Counted from the stretch's first letter, positions 25,172-35,464 are shown. The stretch: 64,000 bases of DNA from Oliverpabstia intestinalis (GCF_009696065.1 NZ_VUMS01000002.1:62001-126000); one strand, 5' to 3'. The notes: generated by a model from the sequence alone, not told the origin. Program-made: numbers and translations.

Positions 25172-26566
25172 TTATTTTGCTTTGTTTTTGATGAACTCAT
25201 CGATTCCTTTTGCGGCTGCTTTACCGGCACCCATAGCCAGGATAACAGTAGCTGCACCGGTAACTGCATCACCACCGGCATATACACCTGCTTTGGATGT
25301 AGCACCTGTCTCGTCATCAGCAATGATACATTTTCTCTTGTTAATGTCCAGACCAATGGTAGTAGAAGAAATCAGCGGGTTCGGAGAAGTTCCAAGGGAC
25401 ATAATAACAGTATCTACGTCCATCTCAAACTCGGAACCTTCGATGACAACCGGACGTCTTCTTCCGGAAGCATCCGGCTCACCCAGTTCCATACGAACAC
25501 ATTTGATTGCTTTTACCCAGCCTTTTTCGTCTGCAACGATTTCTGTCGGGTTGGTCAGCAGATCGAAAATAACGCCTTCTTCTTTTGCGTGATGTACTTC
25601 TTCACGTCTTGCAGGCAGTTCTTCTTCACTTCTTCTGTATACGATATGTACCTCAGCACCAAGACGAAGAGCAGTTCTTGCAGCATCCATAGCTACGTTA
25701 CCACCGCCGACAACAACAACTTTCTTTCCGGTTACGATCGGTGTGTCGTGGTCATCGCGGAAAGCTTTCATCAGGTTACTTCTTGTCAGGTATTCATTTG
25801 CGGAGAAGACACCGTTGGATACTTCACCCGGGATACCCATGAACATCGGCAGACCCGCACCGGATCCGATAAATACTGCTTCGAATCCTTCATTTTCCAT
25901 CAGTTCATCTACAGTAGTGGATTTACCGATGATAACGTTGGTGTTGATCTTAACACCGAGAGATTTTACATTTTCAACTTCTGCTTTTACAACTTTATCT
26001 TTTGGCAGACGGAATTCCGGAATACCATAAACCAGAACACCACCAGCCTGATGCAGTGCTTCAAAGATAGTTACATCGTAACCAAGTTTTGCCAGATCTC
26101 CTGCACAGGTCAGACCGGAAGGACCGGAACCGATAACTGCAACTTTATGACCGTTTTTCTCTGCCGGAGCTTCCGGTTTGATACCGTTTTCTTTGGCCCA
26201 GTCAGCTACGAAACGCTCCAGTTTACCGATGGATACCGCTTCGCCTTTGATACCACGGATACATTTTCCTTCACACTGTGTTTCCTGTGGACATACACGA
26301 CCACAGACTGCAGGCAATGCACTGGACTGTCCGATTACTTTGTATGCTTCTGCAAAGTTACCTTCCTTTACTTCTTTAATGAACGCAGGAATATTGATAC
26401 TTACCGGACATCCCTGAACACATTTGGCATTTTTACAGGTCAGACATCTGGAAGCCTCTTCCATAGCTTCTTCTTTGTTATATCCAAGACATACTTCATC
26501 AAAGTTTGTTGCTCTTACTTTCGGTGCCTGCTCTCTTACAGGTACTTTTTTTAATACGTCACCCAT
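25172..26566 (-). CDS. nfnB: NfnB (GltD-like) large subunit of electron-bifurcating transhydrogenase
   Basis: The 464-residue flavoprotein resembles the glutamate synthase small subunit. An N-terminal Fe-S region (RCLTCKNAKCVQGCPVSINIP, about 37-57, plus CGRVCPQETQCEGKC) is followed by GSGPSGLTCAGDLA for FAD and VVVVGGGNVAMDAARTA for NADP(H). Paired with the NfnA-like gene, it should form NADH-dependent ferredoxin:NADP+ oxidoreductase, which bifurcates electrons from NADPH. Its ATG overlaps the upstream stop by one base (TAATG). The old annotation as glutamate synthase is less likely, given no large GltB subunit here. Confidence 0.9.
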   Translation of the reverse strand: MGDVLKKVPVREQAPKVRATNFDEVCLGYNKEEAMEEASRCLTCKNAKCVQGCPVSINIPAFIKEVKEGNFAEAYKVIGQSSALPAVCGRVCPQETQCEGKCIRGIKGEAVSIGKLERFVADWAKENGIKPEAPAEKNGHKVAVIGSGPSGLTCAGDLAKLGYDVTIFEALHQAGGVLVYGIPEFRLPKDKVVKAEVENVKSLGVKINTNVIIGKSTTVDELMENEGFEAVFIGSGAGLPMFMGIPGEVSNGVFSANEYLTRSNLMKAFRDDHDTPIVTGKKVVVVGGGNVAMDAARTALRLGAEVHIVYRRSEEELPARREEVHHAKEEGVIFDLLTNPTEIVADEKGWVKAIKCVRMELGEPDASGRRRPVVIEGSEFEMDVDTVIMSLGTSPNPLISSTTIGLDINKRKCIIADDETGATSKAGVYAGGDAVTGAATVILAMGAGKAAAKGIDEFIKNKAK

Positions 26567-27453
26567 TATTTGTCACCTCCGCACTGTCCGCATCCGCCGT
26601 GATGAGTATCACCCTCACGCAGTTTTAATAACGCTCTTCCTTCTTCTGTTTTGTACATCTGCTGTCTCTGCATAGCAAGATTCCAGTCAACCAGATGTCC
26701 GTCAAATTCAGGACCGTCTACGCATGCGAATTTTACTTCGTCACCAACGATGACACGACAGGCACCGCACATACCGGTACCGTCTACCATGATCGGGTTC
26801 ATGGAAACGATAGTAGGAATATTATATTTCTGAGTGGTCAGGCAGCAGAATTTCATCATGATCATCGGTCCGATAGCTACACATTTTGTATAAGTTTTTC
26901 CTTCGGCGATCAGATCATCGATTACTTTTGTTACCATGCCACTTCTTCCATAAGATCCGTCATCTGTTGTAATATACAGGTTGCCTGCTACAGCTTCCAT
27001 CTCTTTTTCCAGAATGATCAGGTCTTTGGTCTTTGCACCAACGATAACATCGGCATCAATACCATGTTCATGCAGCCATTTTACCTGTGGGTAAACCGGC
27101 GCAGTACCAACTCCACCTGCTACAAACAAGATTTTTTCCTTTTTCAGTTCTTCTGGATCTTCGTTCACGAATTCGGACGGACATCCCAGAGGTCCTACAA
27201 AATCTTCAAATGAATCTCCTGCCTGGAGTTTTGCAAATTTCTCTGTAGATGCTCCGATTGGCTGGAATACAATTGTTACAGTACCAGCTTCTCTGTCGTA
27301 ATCACAGATTGTCAGAGGAATACGCTCTCCTGCATCGTCCTCTTTTACAATGATAAACTGACCTGGCTGACAGTGTTTTGCTACCATCGGTGCTTCTACA
27401 ACCATGAGATATACAATCTCATTCAGTTTTTCCGCTTTGATAATTTTGTACAT
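26566..27453 (-). CDS. nfnA: NfnA small subunit (ferredoxin-NADP reductase-like FAD/NAD-binding protein)
   Basis: The 295-residue protein has an FAD domain (CQPGQFIIVKEDDAGERIPLTICDY), an NAD domain (LFVAGGVGTAPVYPQVKWL) and a C-terminal 2Fe-2S ligand set (MCGACRVIVGDEVKFACVDG). It is homologous to SudB and to PyrK. The C-terminus adds a Cys-rich tail (GGCGQCGGDK). With the next gene it makes the two-subunit NfnAB complex. GGAGG precedes the ATG. Confidence 0.9.
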   Translation of the reverse strand: MYKIIKAEKLNEIVYLMVVEAPMVAKHCQPGQFIIVKEDDAGERIPLTICDYDREAGTVTIVFQPIGASTEKFAKLQAGDSFEDFVGPLGCPSEFVNEDPEELKKEKILFVAGGVGTAPVYPQVKWLHEHGIDADVIVGAKTKDLIILEKEMEAVAGNLYITTDDGSYGRSGMVTKVIDDLIAEGKTYTKCVAIGPMIMMKFCCLTTQKYNIPTIVSMNPIMVDGTGMCGACRVIVGDEVKFACVDGPEFDGHLVDWNLAMQRQQMYKTEEGRALLKLREGDTHHGGCGQCGGDK

Positions 27454-27559
27454 AACATCCTCCTAGTTATTTTTATTTTAACACGGCACAATTTCATAGG
27501 GTAACGTGTTATAATCCTCTGTCTATTTTGCCATAAAAATGTAGAAAAATCAATAGCTT

Positions 27560-28708
27560 CTATTTGGCTTCTGTAAGTTTGTAGATTGCGCTGCCCGGAC
27601 TGCTGACTTTATTGTGTTCGTCGACAAGAATCGCATAGAAAGTATGTGTTCCTTTTAACATCTTTACAGGCTGATCTTCCTGATACAGTTCGTCGGCAAT
27701 CGTTGGTTTTTTGTCAAATGCATAATATGCTCTGCATCCTTTTGGAACAATGATATAGATATTGGTATCCATGTCCGTGGTAAAGCTTCCTGATGACGGA
27801 GAAATTTGTGGCGGGTCAGGAGCTTCGTAAGCAATCGTGTATGTTTTGCTGACAATATCGCTTGTAATTCCCTTTTTGTTCACTGTAACCGCTTTGATAA
27901 TGGTCTGACCTTCTTTGAGTGCAATACTGTCGGTATACAGATTACTTGAGGAAGTCGGATCTGTTCCGTCGGTGGTATAATAAATCTGATCTTCGTCCTC
28001 TTTGGAATATAAAGAAAGAGTTTTCGGCTCGTCATAGCTGCCCTCTGGAAGGCTGAATACCGGATTCTTACTGATATAAGCAGAAAATTTATTCAGTATG
28101 TCATCATTATCACAGCTGTCCAGCAGATTTTTCACTTCATCGGGCTGATCATTTTCCATATATATTTTGATGAGCTGATTATAAGCGGATTGGTTATCCG
28201 GTTCCAGACGAATAGCATCCTGAAGCGTTTTGATTGCCTGATCCGTCTTTTCCAGCTTAACCTGTACCTGTGCCAGAAGAAGTTTTGCATCAACGTCCGA
28301 ATCATCCAGACTGACAGCACGCTCTACAAATTTATAGCTTTCTTCGTATTTGTGATTGGAAAATGCAGTATCTGCCATGCGGATCTGGTAATCAAAATCG
28401 TTGTAATTTTTTTTGTCCATACCAAGTTTGAAAAACAGACCGGCAGCAACCAGAACAAGAACACCGGCGACAGATACCAGGATCATCCGTTTCTTCTTCG
28501 CTTTTTTTCGACGGCGGTTCTCAGCTGCGATCGCTGCACGCTTTCTGGCAGCGGCGGCTTCTGCCTGTTCTTTTTCTTTTTTCAGTTTTTCCTGAACCAT
28601 ATAATCGCCAAAGGAATCATAATCAGGAACCCATTGTACTTCCTGACCGCAATTCAAACAGAAAAGTCGTCCTTCTTCAATCGGCTCTCCACAATTTGAA
28701 CATCTCAT
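27560..28708 (-). CDS. Zinc-ribbon, membrane-anchored TPR protein with chitobiase-like repeat
   Basis: The 382-residue protein starts with a zinc ribbon (CSNCGEPIEEGRLFCLNC, C3-C20). There follows a charged coiled-coil-like linker rich in Lys/Ala/Arg (40-73), one transmembrane helix (about 75-95), TPR-like repeats (about 105-200), and a CHB_HEX_C_1-type segment with YYTTDGTDPTSSSNLYTD (about 245). The last 60 residues resemble a second such module. Similar zinc-ribbon proteins occur across Clostridia with unknown roles. It lies 27 bases after ftsK on the same strand. Confidence 0.8.
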   Translation of the reverse strand: MRCSNCGEPIEEGRLFCLNCGQEVQWVPDYDSFGDYMVQEKLKKEKEQAEAAAARKRAAIAAENRRRKKAKKKRMILVSVAGVLVLVAAGLFFKLGMDKKNYNDFDYQIRMADTAFSNHKYEESYKFVERAVSLDDSDVDAKLLLAQVQVKLEKTDQAIKTLQDAIRLEPDNQSAYNQLIKIYMENDQPDEVKNLLDSCDNDDILNKFSAYISKNPVFSLPEGSYDEPKTLSLYSKEDEDQIYYTTDGTDPTSSSNLYTDSIALKEGQTIIKAVTVNKKGITSDIVSKTYTIAYEAPDPPQISPSSGSFTTDMDTNIYIIVPKGCRAYYAFDKKPTIADELYQEDQPVKMLKGTHTFYAILVDEHNKVSSPGSAIYKLTEAK

Positions 28709-28735
28709 TTTTATTCTCCTTTAAAAAAATATATG

Positions 28736-31282
28736 TTATAAACATTCTTCAATATAAGTATCAAATTCTTCCATCGACATCAGAACCTTTCGTGGCTTCG
28801 TCCCCTCTTCCGGACCTACGACACCGGCTTCACATAACTGATCCATTATGCGGGCAGCCCGGTTAAAGCCGATCTTGAACATACGCTGTAACATTCCAAT
28901 AGAAGCTTTGTCTTTATCAATGATAAATTTTCCTGCATCTACGAAATAAGCATCCAGATCCTGTCCGGAACCTGATCCGGAAGTGCTGCTTTGAGAAGCA
29001 TTCATCATATCAGTGATCTTACTGTCATATACCTGATCCGTCTGATGATTGTCTGTGAGAAATTCCACAACTTTTCCCACTTCTTTATCTGATACAAAAG
29101 CTCCCTGCAATCGTACCGGCTTCTGATATCCCTGTGGATAATAAAGCATATCTCCTTTTCCCAGAAGTTTTTCTGCTCCATTCATATCCAAAATCGTTCT
29201 CGAATCCACACCCGAAGATACAGAAAAAGCAATACGGGATGGCATGTTTGCCTTGATCAGTCCTGTGATGACATTGACGGATGGTCGCTGTGTAGCAATG
29301 ATCAGATGAATACCGGCTGCTCTGGCCAGCTGAGCCAGACGGCAGATCGCATCTTCTACTTCGCCAGGAGCTACCATCATAAGATCTGCCAGCTCGTCTA
29401 CAATGATCACGATCTTTGGAAGTTTCTGAGGTTTGTTTTCGTCTTCTATATCAGCCAGCTGCTCCACTTTCGCATTATATCCTTTCAGGTCACGAACGTT
29501 GTATTCTGCGAATTTGTTATAGCGGTCAGTCATTTCTGCCACAGCCCAGTTCAATGCGCCGGCAGCTTTTTTCGGGTCAGTGACTACCGGAATGAACAGA
29601 TGTGGAATACCATTATAGACACTTAACTCCACTACTTTCGGGTCAATCATGATCAGCTTTACTTCATCGGGTCTGGCTTTATAGATGATGCTCATGATCA
29701 GAGTATTGATACACACGGATTTACCGGATCCGGTAGCACCGGCAATCAGCAGATGGGGCATCTTACCTATATCTGCGACAACTGTTTTTCCTCCAATATC
29801 TTTACCGACGGCAAATGCAAGTTCAGATGAAAATTCTCGGAATTCCTTTGTCTCTAACAGATCCCGAAGCATAACCGGACTGTTGGTAGCGTTTGGAACT
29901 TCTATTCCGACAGCTGCTTTTCCGGGGATCGGTGCTTCGATTCGAATATCGGCAGCTGCAAGATTCAACTTGATATCATCTGCCAGTCCTACAATTCTAC
30001 TGACTTTGACACCCTGTTCCGGTTGCAATTCATATCGGGTCACAGTTGGCCCGCAGCTTACATTGGTGATGGTTACGTTTACACCAAAATTGTGCAAAGT
30101 TGTCTGCAATTTCATGGCAGTTTCACGCAGATGGTCGTCAGAATCTCCGGATGCATTTCGATCGCCTCGTTTCAGAAAATCAACCGACGGAAAAACATAT
30201 TCTTTTTTTGCAGGTTCTCTGGCGATTTCCTGCTGAATATTTTCTATCCCATTTGCTATCTCTTCCTGCGAGGAACGCGGCTTTCTGTTACGGGTGGCTT
30301 TTTCCGTATGAGATTCTGTAACAGTATCCTGCTCTTTTGATATATCCGGGTCTGCCTGTACTTCGTCGCTTGTAACAGGTTTTAATTCCTGTACATCAAA
30401 CGGAAGCTCCTGCCGGATGGCATTGACAGGTTCTTCAGGGACAGGGGCAGGTGCAGGACGTTCGATATGAATCTCCGGCATGGCGGGAGAAGTCGCGTTT
30501 GCTTTTGCGGCTTCACGGGCCAGTCTGCGTTCTTCCCGTTGCTTTTGTTTTTCTTTTTTTATATTTTCTTTCGCGTTTTCTTTTTCCGGAACAGTATTGT
30601 TTTCTTTTGGCAGCTTCGTCTCTTCCAGTGCAAACACCCCACGTTCTTCTACTCGACGGGCGTGATTTTCAAGTGCTTCCTGATATACCTTTTCACCGGT
30701 TTTCTTTAATGGCGCAAGAACCGTATGCTGCGTGATAATGATCACAGAGATGATCAGAAAAATAAACATCAGCACATAAGCACCTGCAGTACCAAAGGAA
30801 ACACATAAAAACTTTGCTGTTGCACCACCGATGATTCCACCGCCGGTTTTGTGCTGTGAACAATAAGTATAATATCCGCTTACCGTATCTCCCTTCAGAC
30901 AGCCGAGAGTAAACAGGTGAATCAGTGTAGTAAGACACCAGAATGCCAGTGCGACACCCCAGAGTTTCCGAGACATCAGGTCATTGTCATAATTTGCGAT
31001 AGCAAATGCAGTTCCCATAAACAGAACTACCGGAAACAGATAGGCCATCCAGCCGAACAGTCCGAAAAAAAACTGACTGATAACAGTTCCTACTTTTCCA
31101 CCGATATCAAAATTGCTGATCACCAGCAGTACGGAAACAGCCAGTGTGATCAAGATCGTGATTTCTGTAACCAGCTCCCGGTTATACGCCTGTTTCTGGC
31201 GCTTTTTAGCGGAAGGTGTTTTTTTACGGGTTGTTTTCCTTCCGGCAGTACTCTTTTTTTTTCGTGTCCCCGTTGACGGCAT
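28736..31282 (-). CDS. ftsK: FtsK/SpoIIIE DNA translocase
   Basis: The 848-residue protein has an N-terminal basic stretch, about four transmembrane helices (about 38-195), a long charged Glu/Lys/Pro-rich linker (about 205-350), and the motor domain with Walker A GATGSGKSV and IIVDELADLMMVAPGEVED. The C-terminal gamma winged helix ends RMFKIGFNRAARIMDQL. It pumps chromosomal DNA across the closing septum. Presence of sporulation genes makes a SpoIIIE role plausible, but FtsK and SpoIIIE cannot be separated from sequence alone. Confidence 0.94.
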   Translation of the reverse strand: MPSTGTRKKKSTAGRKTTRKKTPSAKKRQKQAYNRELVTEITILITLAVSVLLVISNFDIGGKVGTVISQFFFGLFGWMAYLFPVVLFMGTAFAIANYDNDLMSRKLWGVALAFWCLTTLIHLFTLGCLKGDTVSGYYTYCSQHKTGGGIIGGATAKFLCVSFGTAGAYVLMFIFLIISVIIITQHTVLAPLKKTGEKVYQEALENHARRVEERGVFALEETKLPKENNTVPEKENAKENIKKEKQKQREERRLAREAAKANATSPAMPEIHIERPAPAPVPEEPVNAIRQELPFDVQELKPVTSDEVQADPDISKEQDTVTESHTEKATRNRKPRSSQEEIANGIENIQQEIAREPAKKEYVFPSVDFLKRGDRNASGDSDDHLRETAMKLQTTLHNFGVNVTITNVSCGPTVTRYELQPEQGVKVSRIVGLADDIKLNLAAADIRIEAPIPGKAAVGIEVPNATNSPVMLRDLLETKEFREFSSELAFAVGKDIGGKTVVADIGKMPHLLIAGATGSGKSVCINTLIMSIIYKARPDEVKLIMIDPKVVELSVYNGIPHLFIPVVTDPKKAAGALNWAVAEMTDRYNKFAEYNVRDLKGYNAKVEQLADIEDENKPQKLPKIVIIVDELADLMMVAPGEVEDAICRLAQLARAAGIHLIIATQRPSVNVITGLIKANMPSRIAFSVSSGVDSRTILDMNGAEKLLGKGDMLYYPQGYQKPVRLQGAFVSDKEVGKVVEFLTDNHQTDQVYDSKITDMMNASQSSTSGSGSGQDLDAYFVDAGKFIIDKDKASIGMLQRMFKIGFNRAARIMDQLCEAGVVGPEEGTKPRKVLMSMEEFDTYIEECL

Positions 31283-31314
31283 AGATGTTATCTCCTCCCC
31301 TTATCTGATATGCT

Positions 31315-32190
31315 CTACACAAAATAACAGACGATCGCAAGAATCCCCATGATAAAACAATAGATGGAAAAAATGCGAAGTTTTTTCTTCTTTATAAAAG
31401 CCAGCATAAATCGAATGGAAAAATATCCGACGACAGCTGCGGTGAGCATACCTGCTGTATAACTGAATCCAAGAGACCAGGTGACAGATTTTGATTCCAG
31501 TTTTCCACATTCAAGAATCATAGCACCCAGGATTGCCGGAATCGATACAAGATAAGAATATCGAATGGCGAAACCGCGGCGGAAACCGCATAAAAATCCG
31601 GCGATTATAGTGATACCGGAACGGGAAATTCCGGGAATCACACTGATTCCCTGACATACGCCGATAGCGAGAGCCTGAGGAACTGTAATATGTTTTGGCA
31701 GCTTATTCCCCAATTGCCAGTTGTCAACTACGAGCAGTACAACTGCAGTGATAAGCAGACCAAGTCCGGTGACCGAAAGGGAAGAACTACACCGGTCAAC
31801 AAGATTCTGCAGCAGATATCCAAGAATACCGGTTGGTATTGTAGAAATCAGGATCATCGCAACCATGGTGCGGTAATTGTTACAAAGAATCTTGCGATAG
31901 GGTGTTGTCTGTGCACTATGCATTTTATTATCAATATATATTTTAAAATTGGCAGTCAGATCCTGAAAAATATGTATGGTTTCCACCAACATACGGAACA
32001 GATCGTTTTTAAAAACCAGACAAATAGCGATCAGTGTACCAAAGTGCAGCAACACATGAAAAAGTACATCGGTATCTGTTCGGATATTTAATAAATTTTC
32101 TAAGATGACCAGATGGCCGGAACTGCTCACCGGCAAAAATTCCGTAAGCCCCTGGACAATTCCCAGAATCATGGCGTCAAAAAAACTCAT
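31315..32190 (-). CDS. uppP: Undecaprenyl-diphosphate phosphatase UppP (BacA)
   Basis: The 291-residue integral membrane enzyme carries GIVQGLTEFLPVSSSGH (near the N-terminus) and ISVIPGISRSGITI (about 195-208), the two catalytic motifs. It recycles the lipid carrier for cell wall synthesis and gives bacitracin tolerance. ATG 32190 has GAGGA five bases upstream. It is about 290 residues, slightly over family average, with an extra loop at about 85-110. Confidence 0.95.
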   Translation of the reverse strand: MSFFDAMILGIVQGLTEFLPVSSSGHLVILENLLNIRTDTDVLFHVLLHFGTLIAICLVFKNDLFRMLVETIHIFQDLTANFKIYIDNKMHSAQTTPYRKILCNNYRTMVAMILISTIPTGILGYLLQNLVDRCSSSLSVTGLGLLITAVVLLVVDNWQLGNKLPKHITVPQALAIGVCQGISVIPGISRSGITIIAGFLCGFRRGFAIRYSYLVSIPAILGAMILECGKLESKSVTWSLGFSYTAGMLTAAVVGYFSIRFMLAFIKKKKLRIFSIYCFIMGILAIVCYFV

Positions 32191-32245
32191 GGTTATCCTC
32201 ATTTATTGTTTATTTGTATGCTTCTCTTACATCAAAATATTATTA

Positions 32246-32280
32246 TATCATAAAAATACGGGAGATACAATCTCCCGTCG
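32246..32280 (-). terminator. Terminator of the small zinc-ribbon gene
   Basis: Minus strand ACGGGAGAT, loop, ATCTCCCGT, then ATTTTTATG. It lies between uppP and the 60-residue gene. Confidence 0.8.
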
Positions 32281-32313
32281 CTCTTTTCGGATGAAAATCT
32301 GAACTTTTAGAAA

Positions 32314-32496
32314 TTAAGCAGCCATGATTGGAGAAAAAGAAATCAGAACTCCGCAAAGTATTGCCAGGGTAATGGCAAGTACGGTAATTACAAAAAAGCG
32401 GGGACTTTTTTTATCTTTGACAAGAAGTCGTCCGCACTGTGGACAGTGAGTCAGGCTGTTTTCAAATAACAGCGCACACTCTGTACAACGTTTCAT
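32314..32496 (-). CDS. Small zinc-ribbon membrane protein
   Basis: The 60-residue product begins MKRCTECALLFENSLTHCPQCG (two CxxC pairs: C4/C7, C18/C21), followed by a basic linker and one transmembrane helix (about 34-55). I chose ATG 32496 with GGAGGA eight bases upstream. Function unknown. The layout is a miniature of the start of the zinc-ribbon/TPR protein at 27560. A terminator follows it. Confidence 0.75.
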   Translation of the reverse strand: MKRCTECALLFENSLTHCPQCGRLLVKDKKSPRFFVITVLAITLAILCGVLISFSPIMAA

Positions 32497-32565
32497 AGCC
32501 TTGTTCCTCCGAATACATAAACTTATCTGTCTCCTCATTTTAACACGAATCGATCGGCAGAACAA

Positions 32566-33231
32566 CTATATGTTTTTCTTCATCAGTTCTTTTAGCTTAT
32601 TCAGTGCTTCCCGGATACCACCGATCTCGTTGATCAGGCCTTCTCTGACAGCATCCTCTCCTTCTAACATGGTTCCGACATCTTTGACCAGCATAGAGGT
32701 ATCAAGCATCAGTTCTTCCAGACGTGGCTGAGTGATATCGGAATGCGCGGCGATAAAACCGGTGATTCTGTCCTGGGTTTTTTCCATGTTACGATAGGTT
32801 TGCATAACACCAATGAACATACCATTTGTGCGCACGGGATGAAGAACCATGGTCGCGCTTGGGACGATGAAACTGTAATCAGCAGAGACGGCAAGAGGAA
32901 CACCGATGGAATGCCCGCCTCCCAGAACCAGTGATACGGTTGGCTTGCTGAGTGATGCGATCATCTCTGCGATAGCAAGTCCGGCTTCCACGTCACCGCC
33001 TACCGTGTGCAGAAGAATCAGGATTCCTTCAATTTGTTCATCATCTTCAATCAGAGCAAGCCGCGGAAGAATTTCTTCATATTTGGTGGATTTGGTACGA
33101 TCTCCCAGAGATTCATGCCCTTCCACTTCTCCGATGATGGTGAGCAGATGAATCCGGCTTTCCAGGGGTACAGCGTTATCTATCGGTTCTGCTTTTGGCT
33201 GTAGCTTTTGTTTCGTTTCCTGTTTGTCCAT
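32566..33231 (-). CDS. TepA-like ClpP-class serine protease
   Basis: The 221-residue protein matches the ClpP fold: EGILILLHTVGGDVEAGLAIAEMIA, the nucleophile Ser in GGGHSIGVPLAVSAD (GHSIG), and the catalytic His in VLHPVRTNG. Members such as TepA (translocation-enhancing protein) are ClpP homologues without a dedicated unfoldase. ATG 33231 with AGGAG nine bases upstream is preferred over the ATG 9 bases earlier. Confidence 0.88.
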   Translation of the reverse strand: MDKQETKQKLQPKAEPIDNAVPLESRIHLLTIIGEVEGHESLGDRTKSTKYEEILPRLALIEDDEQIEGILILLHTVGGDVEAGLAIAEMIASLSKPTVSLVLGGGHSIGVPLAVSADYSFIVPSATMVLHPVRTNGMFIGVMQTYRNMEKTQDRITGFIAAHSDITQPRLEELMLDTSMLVKDVGTMLEGEDAVREGLINEIGGIREALNKLKELMKKNI

Positions 33232-33299
33232 ATTCGGCATCTCCTTTTACTTTCTGTGAACTGTCAGTGTTCCCAATCAGTATGGACAGTTATGGACAA

Positions 33300-33343
33300 A
33301 AAAATACGCCGGAGACATGGGAAACCATGCCCGGCGTAAAATA
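33300..33343 (-). terminator. Terminator after yebC
   Basis: Hairpin TACGCCGG...CCATGCCCGGCGTA with internal CATGG/CCATG pairing and a TTTTTTT tail on the minus strand. It directly follows the yebC stop. Confidence 0.85.
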
Positions 33344-33351
33344 TTGTTGTT

Positions 33352-34080
33352 TTATTCGTCCCAGTTATGATATACAGCCTGTACATCATCATCATCTTCC
33401 AGAAGATCCAGAGTTCTCTGCAGATTTTTAACAGCAGTTTCATCTGTTAGTTCCACATAATTCTGCGGAATCATGGTAACTTCTGCCTCTGCCATTATCA
33501 CGCCTTCTTTTTCCAGAGTTTCACGGACAGTGGAGAAATCGTCCGGATCGGTGATGATCTCATAACAGTCATCCTCTTCGGAAAAGTCTTCTGCACCGGC
33601 ATCCAGAGCCATCATCATCAGGTCATCAGCTTCCATCTCGCAGTCTTCCTTTGCAACAATGATCTGACCCTTTTTATCGAACATGAAAGATACACATCCA
33701 GGAGTACCAACGTTTCCGCTTCCCTTTGTGAAGGCACTTCTTACGTTTGCAGCAGTACGGTTTTTGTTGTCGGTCAGGGTATCTACGATGATCGCGATAC
33801 CGTTCGGACCATAGCCTTCATAGGTGATCATTTCGTAGTTATCGGCGTTGGCATCACCGGCTGCTTTCTTGATACCGCGTTCGATGGTATCGTTCGGCAT
33901 GTTGTTTGCTTTTGCTTTTGCGATGACATCACGCAGCTTGCTGTTGTTTTCAGGATCCGGACCGCCCTCTTTTACGGCAATTACGATCTCACGGCCGATA
34001 ATTGTAAAGATTTTTCCTTTTTTTGCATCATTCTTTTCTTTCTTGTGTTTGATATTGGCAAACTTAGAATGTCCTGACAT
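33352..34080 (-). CDS. YebC/PmpR family protein
   Basis: The 242-residue protein starts [23 protein letters not shown] and contains [16 protein letters not shown] and [17 protein letters not shown], family signatures. These proteins were annotated as transcriptional regulators and recent work points to ribosome-associated relief of proline stalls. It lies 18 bases after the CNNM/CBS gene and is followed by a terminator. Confidence 0.95.
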   Translation of the reverse strand: MSGHSKFANIKHKKEKNDAKKGKIFTIIGREIVIAVKEGGPDPENNSKLRDVIAKAKANNMPNDTIERGIKKAAGDANADNYEMITYEGYGPNGIAIIVDTLTDNKNRTAANVRSAFTKGSGNVGTPGCVSFMFDKKGQIIVAKEDCEMEADDLMMMALDAGAEDFSEEDDCYEIITDPDDFSTVRETLEKEGVIMAEAEVTMIPQNYVELTDETAVKNLQRTLDLLEDDDDVQAVYHNWDE

Positions 34081-34097
34081 AATATAAACTCCTTTTT

Positions 34098-35426
34098 CTA
34101 TTGTATTTTTTCTACTCTTATTTTTTGAATAATATTGTCCTCAACAGAAAGAATCTGGAAACAATATCCATTCGCATTTATCTCTTTATCTTCAGCTGTC
34201 GGAATGTGCCCCAGCAGTGAAGTAAGATATCCGTTTAAGGTTTCAAAAGCATGATCACCAAGGTCGATACCCAGGACTTCTTCCACATCATCCAGTGGTG
34301 TCAGACCATCCATCAGAATACTTTCGTCGAACTGTGGCTGGATAAATTCTTCGGATTCGTCATACTCATCGAAGATGTTTCCTACAATCTCTTCCAGAAT
34401 ATCTTCCATCGTTACCAGCCCGGCGGTCTGCCCGTATTCATCGACAACAATTGCAATATGGATTTTTTTCGTCTGCATTGCCTGAAAGAGAGAATCTATT
34501 CCACGGGTTTCCGGGATATAAGCGACGGAACGAACCAGCTTTGGAATCTGCATCAGGCTTTTGGCTTCATATTCTGCCCGATTCTGATGTTCCATGGCAT
34601 CTTTGATATGGATAAATCCAACAATATTATCGATATCTTCATGGTATACCGGATAACGGGAATTACTGTGTTCCGACATATATACAATGGCATCCTTCAG
34701 CAGGGTAGTATCGTCCAGCGCATTGATATTTTTCCGGTGAGTCATAATATCTTTTGCTGATTTATCATGGAATTCCATGATATTCTGGATCATCTCCGCT
34801 TCGCTCTCCTGAATGATACCCTGTTCATGGGCTTCATCTACAAGATCAATGATTTCATCTTCTGTTACATCATCTTCTGTGTGATTCGGATCAATACCAA
34901 ACAGGCGTACGGTGAGATTGGTTAAAAGTTCCATCAATTTTGTAATCGGCCAGGCCAGAATAATTCCTGCCTGCACCATATGTACCATCCGATAAGCGGA
35001 AGCTGCTGCATGACGAGAGCAGATTCTTTTTGGTACCAGAATGCCGAAAGTGGACAGTAAAATCAGATCCACAAAAAGTACCAGTATACACAGTATGATC
35101 TTTCCGGGGTTTTCTGTGAAAAAGGCACCTGCAGTGGTAGCAGAAAGACTGATAGATACTGTCTTCATAATGCTTTTCAATTGTACATAACCTACCAGAA
35201 AGCTTAACAACATATGGTAAAACTGTACGGTTTGAATCAGTGATCCAGGGGCATTCATAATGTGAAGGAGAAGTTTGCTTTTTCTGTCTCCCTGTTCCGC
35301 TTTGTCTTCTATCTCATTTTCATTGAGGTTCTGGATCGCGGAACCGAATCCGTAAAAAATACTGTTGATTACTATAAACAGCAGAAATAACATCCACCCG
35401 GCGACCGGATTATCACTACTATCCAT
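34098..35426 (-). CDS. CNNM/CBS/CorC_HlyC transporter-type membrane protein
   Basis: The 442-residue protein has the CNNM domain (about four hydrophobic segments in residues 1-190), a CBS pair (about 215-340, with [20 protein letters not shown] and [17 protein letters not shown]), and a CorC_HlyC C-terminal domain ([17 protein letters not shown]). Family members are linked to Mg or Co efflux. ATG 35426 has AGGAG five bases upstream and a strong promoter at 35494-35522. Confidence 0.92.
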   Translation of the reverse strand: MDSSDNPVAGWMLFLLFIVINSIFYGFGSAIQNLNENEIEDKAEQGDRKSKLLLHIMNAPGSLIQTVQFYHMLLSFLVGYVQLKSIMKTVSISLSATTAGAFFTENPGKIILCILVLFVDLILLSTFGILVPKRICSRHAAASAYRMVHMVQAGIILAWPITKLMELLTNLTVRLFGIDPNHTEDDVTEDEIIDLVDEAHEQGIIQESEAEMIQNIMEFHDKSAKDIMTHRKNINALDDTTLLKDAIVYMSEHSNSRYPVYHEDIDNIVGFIHIKDAMEHQNRAEYEAKSLMQIPKLVRSVAYIPETRGIDSLFQAMQTKKIHIAIVVDEYGQTAGLVTMEDILEEIVGNIFDEYDESEEFIQPQFDESILMDGLTPLDDVEEVLGIDLGDHAFETLNGYLTSLLGHIPTAEDKEINANGYCFQILSVEDNIIQKIRVEKIQ

Positions 35427-35464
35427 ATACACTCCTTTTTTCTGTGCGTATTATTAAGATCATA

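Noticed and set aside
25166-26554. Long 462-codon open frame on the plus strand opposite nfnB
   Set aside because: It is antisense to a gene with firm family matches. Its product is Cys/Ser/Thr/Phe-rich without a motif, and it has no ribosome binding site; the frame stays open because of codon bias in nfnB.
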